Origin: an uncultured Oscillospiraceae bacterium
GTDB taxonomy: Bacteria; Bacillota; Clostridia; Oscillospirales; Oscillospiraceae
Length of the DNA stretch: 50,872 nucleotides
Reading direction: 5' to 3'
Assembly: GCA_944385405.1 (NCBI GenBank)
Contig: CALWXB010000011.1
Coordinates: 1-50,872, forward strand
Below are positions 40,758 to 48,208 of this stretch, one piece after another. Position 1 is the stretch's first letter. Every line of letters begins with the position of its first letter. The position numbers and the translations under genes are program-made. The notes beneath the pieces are model-generated. The model ran no database searches, had not been told where the DNA came from, and saw nothing but the letters and a program-made list of their open reading frames with translations.

Positions 40758-40791
40758 AGTATAGCACCATACATGGACAGGATCTGTCCAT
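40758..40791 (-). promoter_or_regulatory. Promoter with palindromic operator of the WYL operon
   Basis: On the minus strand TATACT lies at 40758-40763. A perfect inverted repeat with 8-base arms, ATGGACAG-GAT-CTGTCCAT, occupies 40773-40791, in the spacer/-35 zone of this promoter. That is the expected place for a dimeric repressor, most simply the WYL protein itself. The -35 is poor, which suggests regulated expression. Confidence 0.65.
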
Positions 40792-40923
40792 CTCTCCAAA
40801 AACTTACAAAATCCGGCAAGTGTTTACCGCTATTATACCCTGTCAGTTCTTTTCTTTCAACCCTGCAAGTTCATTTATGAGTAGAACTCTCCGGGTTACA
40901 CCAGGAAAAAACGGAGGGATGCT

Positions 40924-41256
40924 ATGGACTGGGGTGCGATCGGCGGGCGGATCCGCAGGCAGCGGGAATTTCTGGGCTATACCCGGGAGCAGTTTGCGGA
41001 GCTGCTGGACGTGACGCCGAAATTCTGCGCGGACATCGAGCTGGGCGTCAAGGGCATGTCGGTGCAGACCCTGTGCCGGATCTCCGAGATCCTGCGCCTG
41101 TCCACGGATTTCATCCTCTTCGGGAAGGAGAACTCCGGGGGTTCCACCCCCATCGTCCAGTTGCTGCGCAGCTGCTCGCCGTCGGAGCAGGCCTATGCGG
41201 AGCAGATGCTGAAAACCTTTATCATGGCAATGAACGCAAAAAAAGAATCGCCCTAA
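40924..41256 (+). CDS. XRE-family HTH regulator
   Basis: 110 residues from ATG 40924 (CGGAGGG upstream). The HTH spans about residues 5-60 (IGGRIRRQREFLGYTREQFAELLDVTPKFCADIELGVKGMSVQTLCRISEIL), followed by a helical tail (SPSEQAYAEQMLKTFIMAMN). It is divergent from the WYL gene across 185 bp and closed by a bidirectional terminator. It may control element excision or cargo; the sequence does not say which. Confidence 0.85.
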   Translation: MDWGAIGGRIRRQREFLGYTREQFAELLDVTPKFCADIELGVKGMSVQTLCRISEILRLSTDFILFGKENSGGSTPIVQLLRSCSPSEQAYAEQMLKTFIMAMNAKKESP

Positions 41257-41271
41257 GGCGATTCTTTTTTT
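41238..41271. terminator. Bidirectional terminator
   Basis: A 9-bp stem around a TAA loop, flanked by A6 and T7, overlaps the XRE stop codon and faces the 3' end of the glutamine-amidotransferase gene on the other strand. Confidence 0.85.
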
Positions 41272-41299
41272 GCGCCCATTCCCCGAAAAGGGGAACAGG

Positions 41300-42220
41300 T
41301 CAAAGCTCTCCGCAGTAAAAGAACTCCTCCAGCTCATCCGGTGTAAATCCCTGGGCTGCCAGACGGTCCACGTCTTCCGGAGCATATCCAAAGGCCATAG
41401 CCACACCGCGCAGTTCCTCCAGATGGGTCCGCTCCGGCTGTGGGCGAGGGGGCAAACGGTTTTCTGTCAGAAAGAACGGGAAATGCGGTGCGAAGAGGTT
41501 CCGGTCATCAAAGAACGCTTTCGTGATTTTGCCGTTCCTTCCGATGCGCAGGAGCTCCCCGCACGCGGTACGGACCTCCTCCGGCTCTCCCAGCCGCGTC
41601 CGGATCCTCTGCAGCGCCTGCGTCAGGATGGGCGATGTGGAGGCATAGAGATACACGCCGCTTGCCGGGAAATGATACAGGCACAAGGGATTGTCTCCCT
41701 TGACGATATACAGCCGGTCCTCCGCATCCAGTACGGTGATGGTAAAGGAGCCCTCCAGCTGCTCCGCCATATCACGGAGGCTGACAAGATCCAATGTGCC
41801 TGCCTGCTGGATCAGCTGTACGGCGATGTAGCTGTCCGTCTCGATCTTTGTTTTGGGCAGCCGCAGCCGGGCCCGCAGCGTACGGTCATTCCGGAGAACG
41901 CCGTTGTGCGCCAGGGCAAAGGCACCGGTATCCGCCGTGCCGAGGAACGGGTGATTGTTGTAATTCTTCCTGGCGCTTCCCTGCGTAGCCATGCGGGTAT
42001 GGCCCATGATGACGCGGGCATCCCGGGGAACGGAGAAATGCATGAGATGGCCGGGAAGAGGGCGCTTGAAGATCCGGAGCCTGCCGCCGCTGCGGTAGGC
42101 GATGCCGGTGGCGTCTGTGCCCCGGACCTCGCAGGCGGCGGCCAGCGCCGACAGGATCTGGTTCCGCTGCCCCACGGTCAGGGTATGGCGGTAGTCGATC
42201 AGACCAAACAGACAGCACAT
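41300..42220 (-). CDS. Class II glutamine amidotransferase-like protein
   Basis: 306 residues. The Ntn-type glutaminase domain starts MCCLFGLIDY, so Cys2 becomes the N-terminal nucleophile after Met removal. It has RGTDATGIAY, the GHTRMATQG motif (oxyanion Arg) and LAHNGVL, with DSYIAVQLI as in GlmS/PurF-type domains. No phosphoribosyl or sugar isomerase domain follows, so another protein must use the ammonia or the glutamine-like substrate. The gene starts one base after the amidoligase stop. In the literature amidoligase/GATase II pairs are predicted (Iyer and Aravind) to make or trim gamma-glutamyl-type peptide links; unproven here. Confidence 0.88.
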   Translation of the reverse strand: MCCLFGLIDYRHTLTVGQRNQILSALAAACEVRGTDATGIAYRSGGRLRIFKRPLPGHLMHFSVPRDARVIMGHTRMATQGSARKNYNNHPFLGTADTGAFALAHNGVLRNDRTLRARLRLPKTKIETDSYIAVQLIQQAGTLDLVSLRDMAEQLEGSFTITVLDAEDRLYIVKGDNPLCLYHFPASGVYLYASTSPILTQALQRIRTRLGEPEEVRTACGELLRIGRNGKITKAFFDDRNLFAPHFPFFLTENRLPPRPQPERTHLEELRGVAMAFGYAPEDVDRLAAQGFTPDELEEFFYCGEL

Positions 42221-42221
42221 T

Positions 42222-43337
42222 TCAGATCTCCTCCTCTGCAGGCACAGGCTCGTTGATGTACAGCCGCCGCTCCTTCAGGTACTGCACCAGTTCCGGCTCC
42301 TGACAGCCGGAGACGAAGGTGGTCCAGGACATGGCTTTCAGCTCGTCGTCGGAAAGATGGATCGCCACGTCGCAGATCCGGTCAACGAGCTGCAGCGTGG
42401 CGATGAGGGTGTTGTATTTCAGGGTCCCACGGAAGATCCGGAACTCAACGGTGTCGCGGTTGGTGAGATTGACGCAGGCATATCGCCCGCAGGCGCAGCC
42501 CTTTTTGGCGTGGTCCAGGATCTCCATGGGTTGGTCCTGATAGCCGTACCGGGCTGCCCACCGTTCCAGCTGGCGGCGCGTCCGGCGGCTGAATTTCAGC
42601 AGTTCCTCCCAGTGCTTTTCAAAGAAGTACAGCACCCGGGCGACGGCGGCGTCCTGCTGTTCCTCTCCAGGGCCAAAGGCTGTCCGGCTGATATGGACAT
42701 GGAGTCCGCAGGTGCCGGCCAGATGGCTGGAATACCCCAGGGATACCGCCTTCCGGCAGATCTCCTCCCAGGGCATCTGCGCTTTGTGGTACTGCAGGGA
42801 CATGGGGTGGGTCACGATCTCGAATCCGTCGTCCAGGGAACCGTCGTGCTTGCAGTAGATCCGTTCCTGATCCGTGTTGGCCAGTTTCAGGATCTCCCGG
42901 GCATTGGACGCAGTTTCCCCGCCTGCATCCACCTCCAGTTCCACGCCGAAGAATCTGGGACCGTCCCCGTAGAAAATGGGCTCCGGTTTATAATAGTAGT
43001 CCTGGATGGCCCGGCCACGGGCAGTCCTGTTATAGCAGACACTGCACAGCGGTTCCTCGTCATCGGGATCGTCCCGGTCATAACAGGCCTCATCTTCCCG
43101 CAGCAGCGTCCCGCATCGGACGCAGTTGGTGTAATACCGGTCATAGCAGTTCTGGCAGAGGGGCGTTTGCTCGTCCCCGGCATTGTCATCCCGCCAGAGG
43201 CGCTCCCCGCAGACATGACAGACCACCGTCTCGCCCGAAAAACAGGCGGGACAAAGCAGATGATCGTCGAATTCCTCCCGCTGGGCAGCAGGACACGTTT
43301 GTTGACAGATCTCACAGACAAAGGTTTTTTCACGCAC
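42222..43337 (-). CDS. Amidoligase with N-terminal zinc-finger modules
   Basis: 371 residues from GTG 43337, immediately after the stop of a small ORF. Residues 1-110 contain three Cys-pair modules of LIM-like type (CEICQQTCP-LLCPACF, CHVCGERLW-LCQNCYDRYY, CVRCGTLL-LCSVCYN). The C-terminal domain (about 125-360) is the glutamine-synthetase-like amidoligase fold: FFGVELEVDAGG, CKHDGSLDDGFEIVTHPMS, GTCGLHVHISRTAFG, and NLTNRDTVEFRIFRGTL, with Glu and His metal-binding motifs intact. The family is predicted to join amino groups to carboxylates using ATP. Zn fingers suggest a protein target. The operon also holds a GATase and two micro-ORFs. Confidence 0.9.
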   Translation of the reverse strand: MREKTFVCEICQQTCPAAQREEFDDHLLCPACFSGETVVCHVCGERLWRDDNAGDEQTPLCQNCYDRYYTNCVRCGTLLREDEACYDRDDPDDEEPLCSVCYNRTARGRAIQDYYYKPEPIFYGDGPRFFGVELEVDAGGETASNAREILKLANTDQERIYCKHDGSLDDGFEIVTHPMSLQYHKAQMPWEEICRKAVSLGYSSHLAGTCGLHVHISRTAFGPGEEQQDAAVARVLYFFEKHWEELLKFSRRTRRQLERWAARYGYQDQPMEILDHAKKGCACGRYACVNLTNRDTVEFRIFRGTLKYNTLIATLQLVDRICDVAIHLSDDELKAMSWTTFVSGCQEPELVQYLKERRLYINEPVPAEEEI

Positions 43338-43439
43338 TTACGATTCCTCCTTCAGCAGTTGATCGATGGCGGTGCACAAAAGGGCTGCCGCGGCAGCCAG
43401 GATGATGCCCAGGGCATTTTTCCGGAAAGCGGGCTTCAC
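43338..43439 (-). CDS. 33-residue hydrophobic micro-protein
   Basis: GTG 43439 overlaps the stop of the previous micro-ORF (GTGA) and the TAA is adjacent to the amidoligase GTG. The product has a basic N-terminus, a hydrophobic core LGIILAAAAALLC and an acidic end (IDQLLKEES), consistent with one membrane helix. AAGGAGG near its 3' end is also the ribosome site of the amidoligase. Coding is supported by tight packing and by the ribosome-site layout; no homology was available. Confidence 0.55.
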   Translation of the reverse strand: MKPAFRKNALGIILAAAAALLCTAIDQLLKEES

Positions 43440-43522
43440 CCCAGGGTGCAGACCTTGCGGAGCAGCTGGTCTGCCAGCTCCGCCAAAATAGCGCGGATCA
43501 CGGAAAGCAGTGTGTTCAGCAT
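43436..43522 (-). CDS. 28-residue amphipathic micro-protein
   Basis: ATG 43522 follows a strong AAAGGAGG site. The product (MLNTLLSVIRAILAELADQL, then LRKVCTLG) would form one amphipathic helix with a single Cys near the end. It is the first ORF of the amidoligase operon and overlaps the next by 4 nt. Possible roles: substrate of the amidoligase, membrane-active peptide, or leader peptide; none shown. Confidence 0.5.
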   Translation of the reverse strand: MLNTLLSVIRAILAELADQLLRKVCTLG

Positions 43523-43554
43523 GGGTTTCCTCCTTTTTTCTTCAAAACAAAATT

Positions 43555-43601
43555 GCTGCGGTGACATTCGGATGTCTTCGACATCCGAATGTCACCGCAG
43601 C
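43555..43601. repeat. Perfect 22-bp-arm hairpin upstream of the amidoligase operon
   Basis: Arms 43555-43576 and 43580-43601 pair perfectly around TTC. It lies in the divergent gap between the amidoligase operon and the HTH gene. On the minus strand it is followed by a T-rich tract before the ribosome site of the first micro-ORF, so it may attenuate that operon, or act in another DNA or RNA process. Confidence 0.8.
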
Positions 43602-43698
43602 TTCGTAAGAATGATATTTTTTTGAAAGGGAGAGGAAAACCAGACAGGGCGTCAGGAGGGAAACAGGAGGATAATCTTCAGAAACGGAGGGACATTGC

Positions 43699-43977
43699 AT
43701 GGAACACAGTGCCTGTCAGGAACGGCTGGAAGCCTATAAGGAGGAACATCTGCCGGTGGTGCTGACCCCCGCCGAGGCCATGGACATTCTGGGCGTGGGG
43801 AAAAACACGTTGTACCGGATGCTCCATTCCGGGCAGCTCCCGGCCATCCGCATCGGACGGATCTGGCGGATCAATCTGGAGTCTCTTCAAGCATATCTAT
43901 CCCATCCACCAACGCTTCCGAACGGTTGCAATGATGCCGCCAATCGAACCCGGCAAAGAAATCGGAGTCATCATTAA
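43699..43977 (+). CDS. Excisionase-like HTH protein
   Basis: 92 residues from ATG 43699 (CGGAGG). The HTH_17/Xis-type domain spans about 18-68 (LPVVLTPAEAMDILGVGKNTLYRMLHSGQLPAIRIGRIWRINLESLQAYL). The last 25 residues (PPTLPNGCNDAANRTRQRNRSHH) are low-complexity and lie within the 107-bp antisense overlap with the next gene, so they may be a read-through tail. It is a candidate excisionase or regulator. Confidence 0.75.
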   Translation: MEHSACQERLEAYKEEHLPVVLTPAEAMDILGVGKNTLYRMLHSGQLPAIRIGRIWRINLESLQAYLSHPPTLPNGCNDAANRTRQRNRSHH

Positions 43978-44887
43978 AATCATCTTCGCCCTTGCTGACA
44001 TAGAGCTGGCAACGCAGGTTCCCGAGAAAGGTCAAAAAAGGAATGTTCCACTTCGGCTCCGGATGACCTTCATCGGAATCGACGGTCCGGATGCCGGAAA
44101 ACGAACAGAGCGTGTCATCGATATATTTCAGGATTTCTGCAGATAACTGCCGATGCTCTTCCCGTACGTCGGTAGGCCCAAGATCCTCCACAGCGTCAAG
44201 CAGATTTCCGGCATGTCCGCCCAGCAGGACCAAAGAATCTGTCAGAATATCATAGGTGTAAAAGGAGAGCGGCACATTACAGGAGTGAGATACCGCCCGC
44301 AGGATCACGAAGAAAATCATGATTTGACGGTAGATCCCAAATGCGCGTTTTGTGTTTTTGCTCGATACGTTTCGCGCCTGCGGATTGCGATAAAGCCCAG
44401 GATATGCATCCTCCAGAGAGGGAATATCCAGATACATCCGCATCTTTTTGGAAAAGTTCCGCCTGGAGTCACGTTGGTAGGAATACAGGTTTTCAACAAA
44501 GGAATCGTTTATCTGCCTCTTTTGCAGGTAGCCCGTCAGCAGTACCGGTAAAAAGGATCTGATCAGCGGATCCTCCGGAAAGAGGTAGTTGAACTCTGTG
44601 AGGCCCGCCATGAGCCGTTCCCGATCAGAGATATAGAGCGGAAACTTCCGGAATTCCGCATCCGGCATATGGCGTTTCAGATCCTCAACATGAAAGATCA
44701 CGTCTCCGAACCAGAATCCCTTCTTTCCCGGTCCAAATTTTTCAAAAAATTCCTGTGCCTCCATACCGGCAGCGTCATCCAGCGCCGTCCAATGATCCTG
44801 AAGCCTTTTCCACAGGTCTTGAGAATATGCCTTCAGGACCGCATCAGCCGTCGATCCAATTCCCGAAAAAGTCAGATCCTGATCCAT
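43871..44887 (-). CDS. Unknown 338-residue protein
   Basis: Start chosen at ATG 44887; the frame is open up to 44971 but the upstream part lies in an inverted repeat. The protein is mixed alpha/beta with many aromatic and charged residues and one moderately hydrophobic stretch (IMIFFVILRAVSHSCNVPL, about 190-208). I recognise no motif. Its 3' end overlaps the HTH gene by 107 bp tail to tail. Base composition is lower in GC than the chromosome, like other element genes. The ribosome site is weak (GAAAGAAG). Confidence 0.65.
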   Translation of the reverse strand: MDQDLTFSGIGSTADAVLKAYSQDLWKRLQDHWTALDDAAGMEAQEFFEKFGPGKKGFWFGDVIFHVEDLKRHMPDAEFRKFPLYISDRERLMAGLTEFNYLFPEDPLIRSFLPVLLTGYLQKRQINDSFVENLYSYQRDSRRNFSKKMRMYLDIPSLEDAYPGLYRNPQARNVSSKNTKRAFGIYRQIMIFFVILRAVSHSCNVPLSFYTYDILTDSLVLLGGHAGNLLDAVEDLGPTDVREEHRQLSAEILKYIDDTLCSFSGIRTVDSDEGHPEPKWNIPFLTFLGNLRCQLYVSKGEDDFNDDSDFFAGFDWRHHCNRSEALVDGIDMLEETPD

Positions 44888-44924
44888 TTTTCTCAACTTC
44901 TTTCTCAAAATTCTGTCAACAGGG

Positions 44925-44958
44925 CCGAATTTCCGCACAGGCGTTTGCGGAAATTCGG
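44925..44958. repeat. 13-bp-arm inverted repeat before the primase gene
   Basis: Arms 44925-44937 and 44946-44958 pair perfectly with an 8-nt loop, followed by a short CCCC/GGGG hairpin (about 44960-44977). The site is in the divergent gap between the unknown gene and the primase-helicase gene, a plausible place for a replication origin or operator. Confidence 0.6.
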
Positions 44959-44964
44959 TCCCCC

Positions 44965-44993
44965 TACACAAAAGGGGACGATGGTTCTATGAT
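44965..44993 (+). promoter_or_regulatory. Possible promoter of the primase gene
   Basis: TACACA (44965-44970), a 17-bp spacer and TATGAT (44988-44993), about 54 bp before ATG 45047. Confidence 0.45.
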
Positions 44994-45046
44994 TGTGCCA
45001 GGTCAAGCCGGCTGGACCCGAACAACCTGAAGGAGGATCAAAGAAG

Positions 45047-46600
45047 ATGTTCGACGATGACTGGAACGCCCCTGATGATAACCTGGACCTGTGCCAGATG
45101 ATGCGGGAGGATGCGAGAGCCGCCTCCTGGCGCAAGGCACGGGGTATCCCCGATCCAAAAGAACCCGAAGTACCGTCCCCTACGGCGAAGAGTCCCCGTA
45201 AACGGGCCAATTTCTTCTCCGACCTGGTGGACGGGATCGCAAAAAACGGTCAGATCCTCATGACAGAGGACGGCCAGGCCTTTGCCTATGAGGAAGAGTC
45301 GGGCGACTACCGCCCCATCCCCAATCTGACGGTCTGGCTGGCCAATTTCTTCCCGGAGTTCACCACCCGGAGCCTCCTGGCCAACGACATCCGGGAAATC
45401 GCCCAGCGCCTCACCTGGCGCAGCGACATCCGGTGTGACCGTGACAGCTTCAACCGCTCCCGGGAGCTGGTGAACCTGGAAAACGGCGTGTTCAATCTGG
45501 AGACCGGGGAGCTGCTGCCCCATGATCCCCGCTTCCGCTTCACCTATCAGATCCGCGCCAGCTACCTTGCGGAGCCGGAGGTCCCCTCCTGTCCGGCGTT
45601 TGACGCCTTCTGTGCCTCTTCTCTGAGCGGGGCCGCGGACAAGCGCAGGCTGCTGCTGGAACTGATCGGCTACATCTGCTCCGACCAGAGCGACGGGAAA
45701 TGCGCGTTTCTCCTGAAGGGAGAACCCGACTCCGGGAAAAGTGTCATCTCGGCGTTCATCGCCCGGCTGTTCGACCCCGCCCTGGTCAGCAGCATCCCCC
45801 TGCATCAGCTGGGCGACCGCTTTTTCCGGGCGGAACTGGCCGGGAAGAAGGTCAACATTGCCGGAGAGATCGCCGGCCGGAGCCTGCGGGACATCTCTAT
45901 CTTCAAGTCCATCACCGGAGGCGACCGGATCACCGGGGAGTACAAAGGCAAAGACCCCTTTTATTTCACGCCGCGCTGCAAGCTGCTCTTCTCCGGAAAC
46001 ACGCTGCCCCGGGCCACAGAGGCCGACACCACCGCCGCCTTCGTCAACCGGCTTGTGGTGTTGCTTTTCAACCGGAGCATTCCGCGCCGGCAGCAGGACA
46101 GGCAGCTGCCGGACAAGCTCTGGCGGGAGCGGGATGCCATCGTGACCCTTGCGCTTCGGGCGATGTGGGAGGTGATGGGGCGGAACTTCCTGTTCACGCT
46201 GCCGGCGGACTCGAAGGCCTTTCTCCGCTCCTTCGCAGACCGGTCCAACATCCTGCAGGGATTCCTGGAGGAAGTCTGTGTGCGCGCTCCCGACGCCAGG
46301 GTCTTCAATGTGGACCTCTGGCGTGCGTTCTCCGACTACTGCGACCGCAACGGACTGGACCGCCTGTCCCGATCCCAGCTGTACGATCTGCTCTCCGGCG
46401 TACCGGGTGTGATCGCCAAACGGATCCGCATCGGCAGCGAGAACCGGCAGGGCCACATGGGAATCGGGCTCAAGGCTGCATATTTGGCCGGAACATCGGA
46501 ACAAACTGCGCAACTGCCTGCGCCGCAAGGGGAAGATCGTTCCGAGAAAACTGAAAAATATATCATCACTGAGGGGGACGATGCCGATGGGCGCGCATAA
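45047..46600 (+). CDS. Phage/plasmid-type primase-helicase (D5/P4 family)
   Basis: 517 residues from ATG 45047 (GAAGGAGG 10 bp upstream). The N-terminal part (about 60-200) contains a D5_N-like region (VNLENGVFNLETGELLPHDPRF). The SF3 helicase core (about 225-400) has Walker A LKGEPDSGKSV, Walker B-like KKVNIAGEI and the motif C segment LLFSGNTLP, followed by an Arg finger region (FVNRLVVLLFN) and a C-terminal winged helix (HTH-like SRSQLYDLLSGVPGV). No N-terminal TOPRIM/AEP primase motif is visible, so it is mainly helicase. It supports autonomous replication of the excised element. Confidence 0.9.
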   Translation: MFDDDWNAPDDNLDLCQMMREDARAASWRKARGIPDPKEPEVPSPTAKSPRKRANFFSDLVDGIAKNGQILMTEDGQAFAYEEESGDYRPIPNLTVWLANFFPEFTTRSLLANDIREIAQRLTWRSDIRCDRDSFNRSRELVNLENGVFNLETGELLPHDPRFRFTYQIRASYLAEPEVPSCPAFDAFCASSLSGAADKRRLLLELIGYICSDQSDGKCAFLLKGEPDSGKSVISAFIARLFDPALVSSIPLHQLGDRFFRAELAGKKVNIAGEIAGRSLRDISIFKSITGGDRITGEYKGKDPFYFTPRCKLLFSGNTLPRATEADTTAAFVNRLVVLLFNRSIPRRQQDRQLPDKLWRERDAIVTLALRAMWEVMGRNFLFTLPADSKAFLRSFADRSNILQGFLEEVCVRAPDARVFNVDLWRAFSDYCDRNGLDRLSRSQLYDLLSGVPGVIAKRIRIGSENRQGHMGIGLKAAYLAGTSEQTAQLPAPQGEDRSEKTEKYIITEGDDADGRA

Positions 46601-46799
46601 AACCCAGGCGCAAAGCCGATCTCCGCTCTTCCTCACGCCGGAGCAGGCCGCGGCAATCAGCGGCCTGGGGGTCAACCGCATCCGCCAGCTGATGGAGGAG
46701 GGGCGGCTGGAGTATCTGCCGGTGGGCAACCGGCGTCTGACCACCGTCCGGGCCCTGCTGGATTACTACCAGCGGGCGAAGGTCCCTGCTGCACTTTAA
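46581..46799 (+). CDS. Xis-like excisionase / HTH_17 protein
   Basis: 72 residues from ATG 46581 (or 46587), overlapping the primase stop by 20 nt. The HTH_17 domain covers about 17-62 (LFLTPEQAAAISGLGVNRIRQLMEEGRLEYLPVGNRRLTTVRALLDYY). Its place right before the integrase gene fits the excisionase role. A 19-bp-arm hairpin separates it from int. Confidence 0.8.
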   Translation: MPMGAHKTQAQSRSPLFLTPEQAAAISGLGVNRIRQLMEEGRLEYLPVGNRRLTTVRALLDYYQRAKVPAAL

Positions 46800-46829
46800 T
46801 TTTACCGCACCCGCAAATGCCCGTCAATC

Positions 46830-46870
46830 AACGGGCTGCGATTTCCACGTTGTGGAAATCGCAGCCCGTT
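46830..46870. repeat. Perfect 19-bp-arm hairpin between xis and int
   Basis: Arms 46830-46848 and 46852-46870 pair perfectly around GTT. The sequence after it (CAAAAGAACG) has no T run on either strand, so it is not a classical terminator; it lies just before the integrase ribosome site and may control int expression. Confidence 0.8.
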
Positions 46871-46895
46871 CAAAAGAACGAATGGAGGAATGAGG

Positions 46896-48128
46896 ATGGC
46901 AGTCATGGAACGAACCGTGAAGAACAAACGCAGCAGCGCAGGAGAACTCACCGGGAGAGCCGGGACCGTGTACGACGTCAATGTCAAATACAGATCCGGC
47001 GGTCAGCCCCGGACATACTCCCGCAAGGGGTTTCTCACCAGGAAGGAGGCCTTGCAGCATGAGGCGGAGATGAAGGCCAGGCTGACGAATCCGTCGTATA
47101 CGCCGCCCACCGCCGCCCAGCGGAAGCTGACCGTACGGGAGTACATGACGGAGTGGATCGACCGGCATGGCTCGGCCAATCTCCGTCCCAGCACAGAGGC
47201 CAGCTACCGGAGCCACATGAAAAACCACATTTTTCCGTATATCGGCGATGTGTTCCTGGGCCAGCTGTCGCCGGCCATGCTGGATGATCTGTACCGGCAG
47301 CTTTCAGAAAAGGGCCTCTCCCCATCCTCGGTGAAATACGCCCACCGCATCCTGGGCGTTGCCCTGGAGCACGCCCGCCGGTATCACTATATCAGCAGCA
47401 ATCCGGCTAGGGACATCCTGACGAAATTCGGCAGGCAGGGCAAGACGCCGGATCCGTATACGGTGGATGAGATGCGTCAGCTGCTCTCTGCTGTCACGGG
47501 AACGGAATGGGAGCTGATCGTGGTCCTGGGCGGGCTGTATGGGATGCGCCTGGGCGAGATCATCGGGCTGCGGTGGCAAAACGTGGACCTGACGAAAGAT
47601 ACCTTCGGCGTGGTGGAACAGCTCCCTTTTCGCATGCCGGCCGACGCCACCGTGATCTCCGAGATGGCTCCCGTGAAGTCCAGTGAACGGACGCTTCCCA
47701 TCACACCGCTTGTGAAGCCGTACTTTCAGCGGCATCTGGAGCTTCAGCAGGAGCAGCGGCGCTTTGCAGACCTGTCGGGAACGCCTTATTATGACAACGG
47801 CCTGGTATTTGCAAAGCCCAACGGCGCTCCCAAACGGAGGGAGCGGATCTCCGCAAATTTCGGTCAGCTGCTGCGCCATGCCGGGATGCCCCATATCCGC
47901 TTCCACGATTTGCGGCACACGACAGCTACCAATATGCACCAGCTCACCGGTGACTTTTATACCATGGGGCAGATCCTGGGCCACAGCCTGAAAGGCATCG
48001 GCATCCAGCTTCAGCTCTCCAACAGTCTGGAGGCGGTGACGGCGCAGTATGTGGATGTGCGGATGGAGCGAAAGTTCACAGTGCTGAATACCTATCATCA
48101 GGCAGTATTGGCTCCCGGTACAAAATAA
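46896..48128 (+). CDS. int: Tyrosine-family site-specific integrase
   Basis: 410 residues from ATG 46896 (GGAGGA 7 bp upstream; ATG 46890 also in frame). The N-terminal AP2-like arm-binding domain (about 20-65: TVYDVNVKYRSGGQPRTYSRKGFLTRKEALQHEAEM) is followed by a SAM-like core-binding domain (about 78-165) and the catalytic domain with Arg in GLYGMRLGEIIGL, HxxR in FHDLRHTTAT, LGHS, and the Tyr nucleophile in TAQYVDV. All catalytic residues are present. It presumably recombines at the tRNA-Ser anticodon loop. Confidence 0.95.
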   Translation: MAVMERTVKNKRSSAGELTGRAGTVYDVNVKYRSGGQPRTYSRKGFLTRKEALQHEAEMKARLTNPSYTPPTAAQRKLTVREYMTEWIDRHGSANLRPSTEASYRSHMKNHIFPYIGDVFLGQLSPAMLDDLYRQLSEKGLSPSSVKYAHRILGVALEHARRYHYISSNPARDILTKFGRQGKTPDPYTVDEMRQLLSAVTGTEWELIVVLGGLYGMRLGEIIGLRWQNVDLTKDTFGVVEQLPFRMPADATVISEMAPVKSSERTLPITPLVKPYFQRHLELQQEQRRFADLSGTPYYDNGLVFAKPNGAPKRRERISANFGQLLRHAGMPHIRFHDLRHTTATNMHQLTGDFYTMGQILGHSLKGIGIQLQLSNSLEAVTAQYVDVRMERKFTVLNTYHQAVLAPGTK

Positions 48129-48129
48129 G

Positions 48130-48177
48130 AGCCATCGTGGGCTGGAATTGCGCAAGCAATTCCAGCCCACGATGGCT
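48130..48177. repeat. Perfect 22-bp-arm hairpin after int
   Basis: Arms 48130-48151 and 48156-48177 pair perfectly around GCAA, starting 2 bp after the integrase stop. No T run follows, but such a strong stem could stall polymerase or protect the int mRNA 3' end. It separates the GC-rich core from the AT-rich cassette. Confidence 0.8.
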
Positions 48178-48208
48178 GCCGCGGCGCCGCAGCGCTGCGA
48201 TTCTTTTT

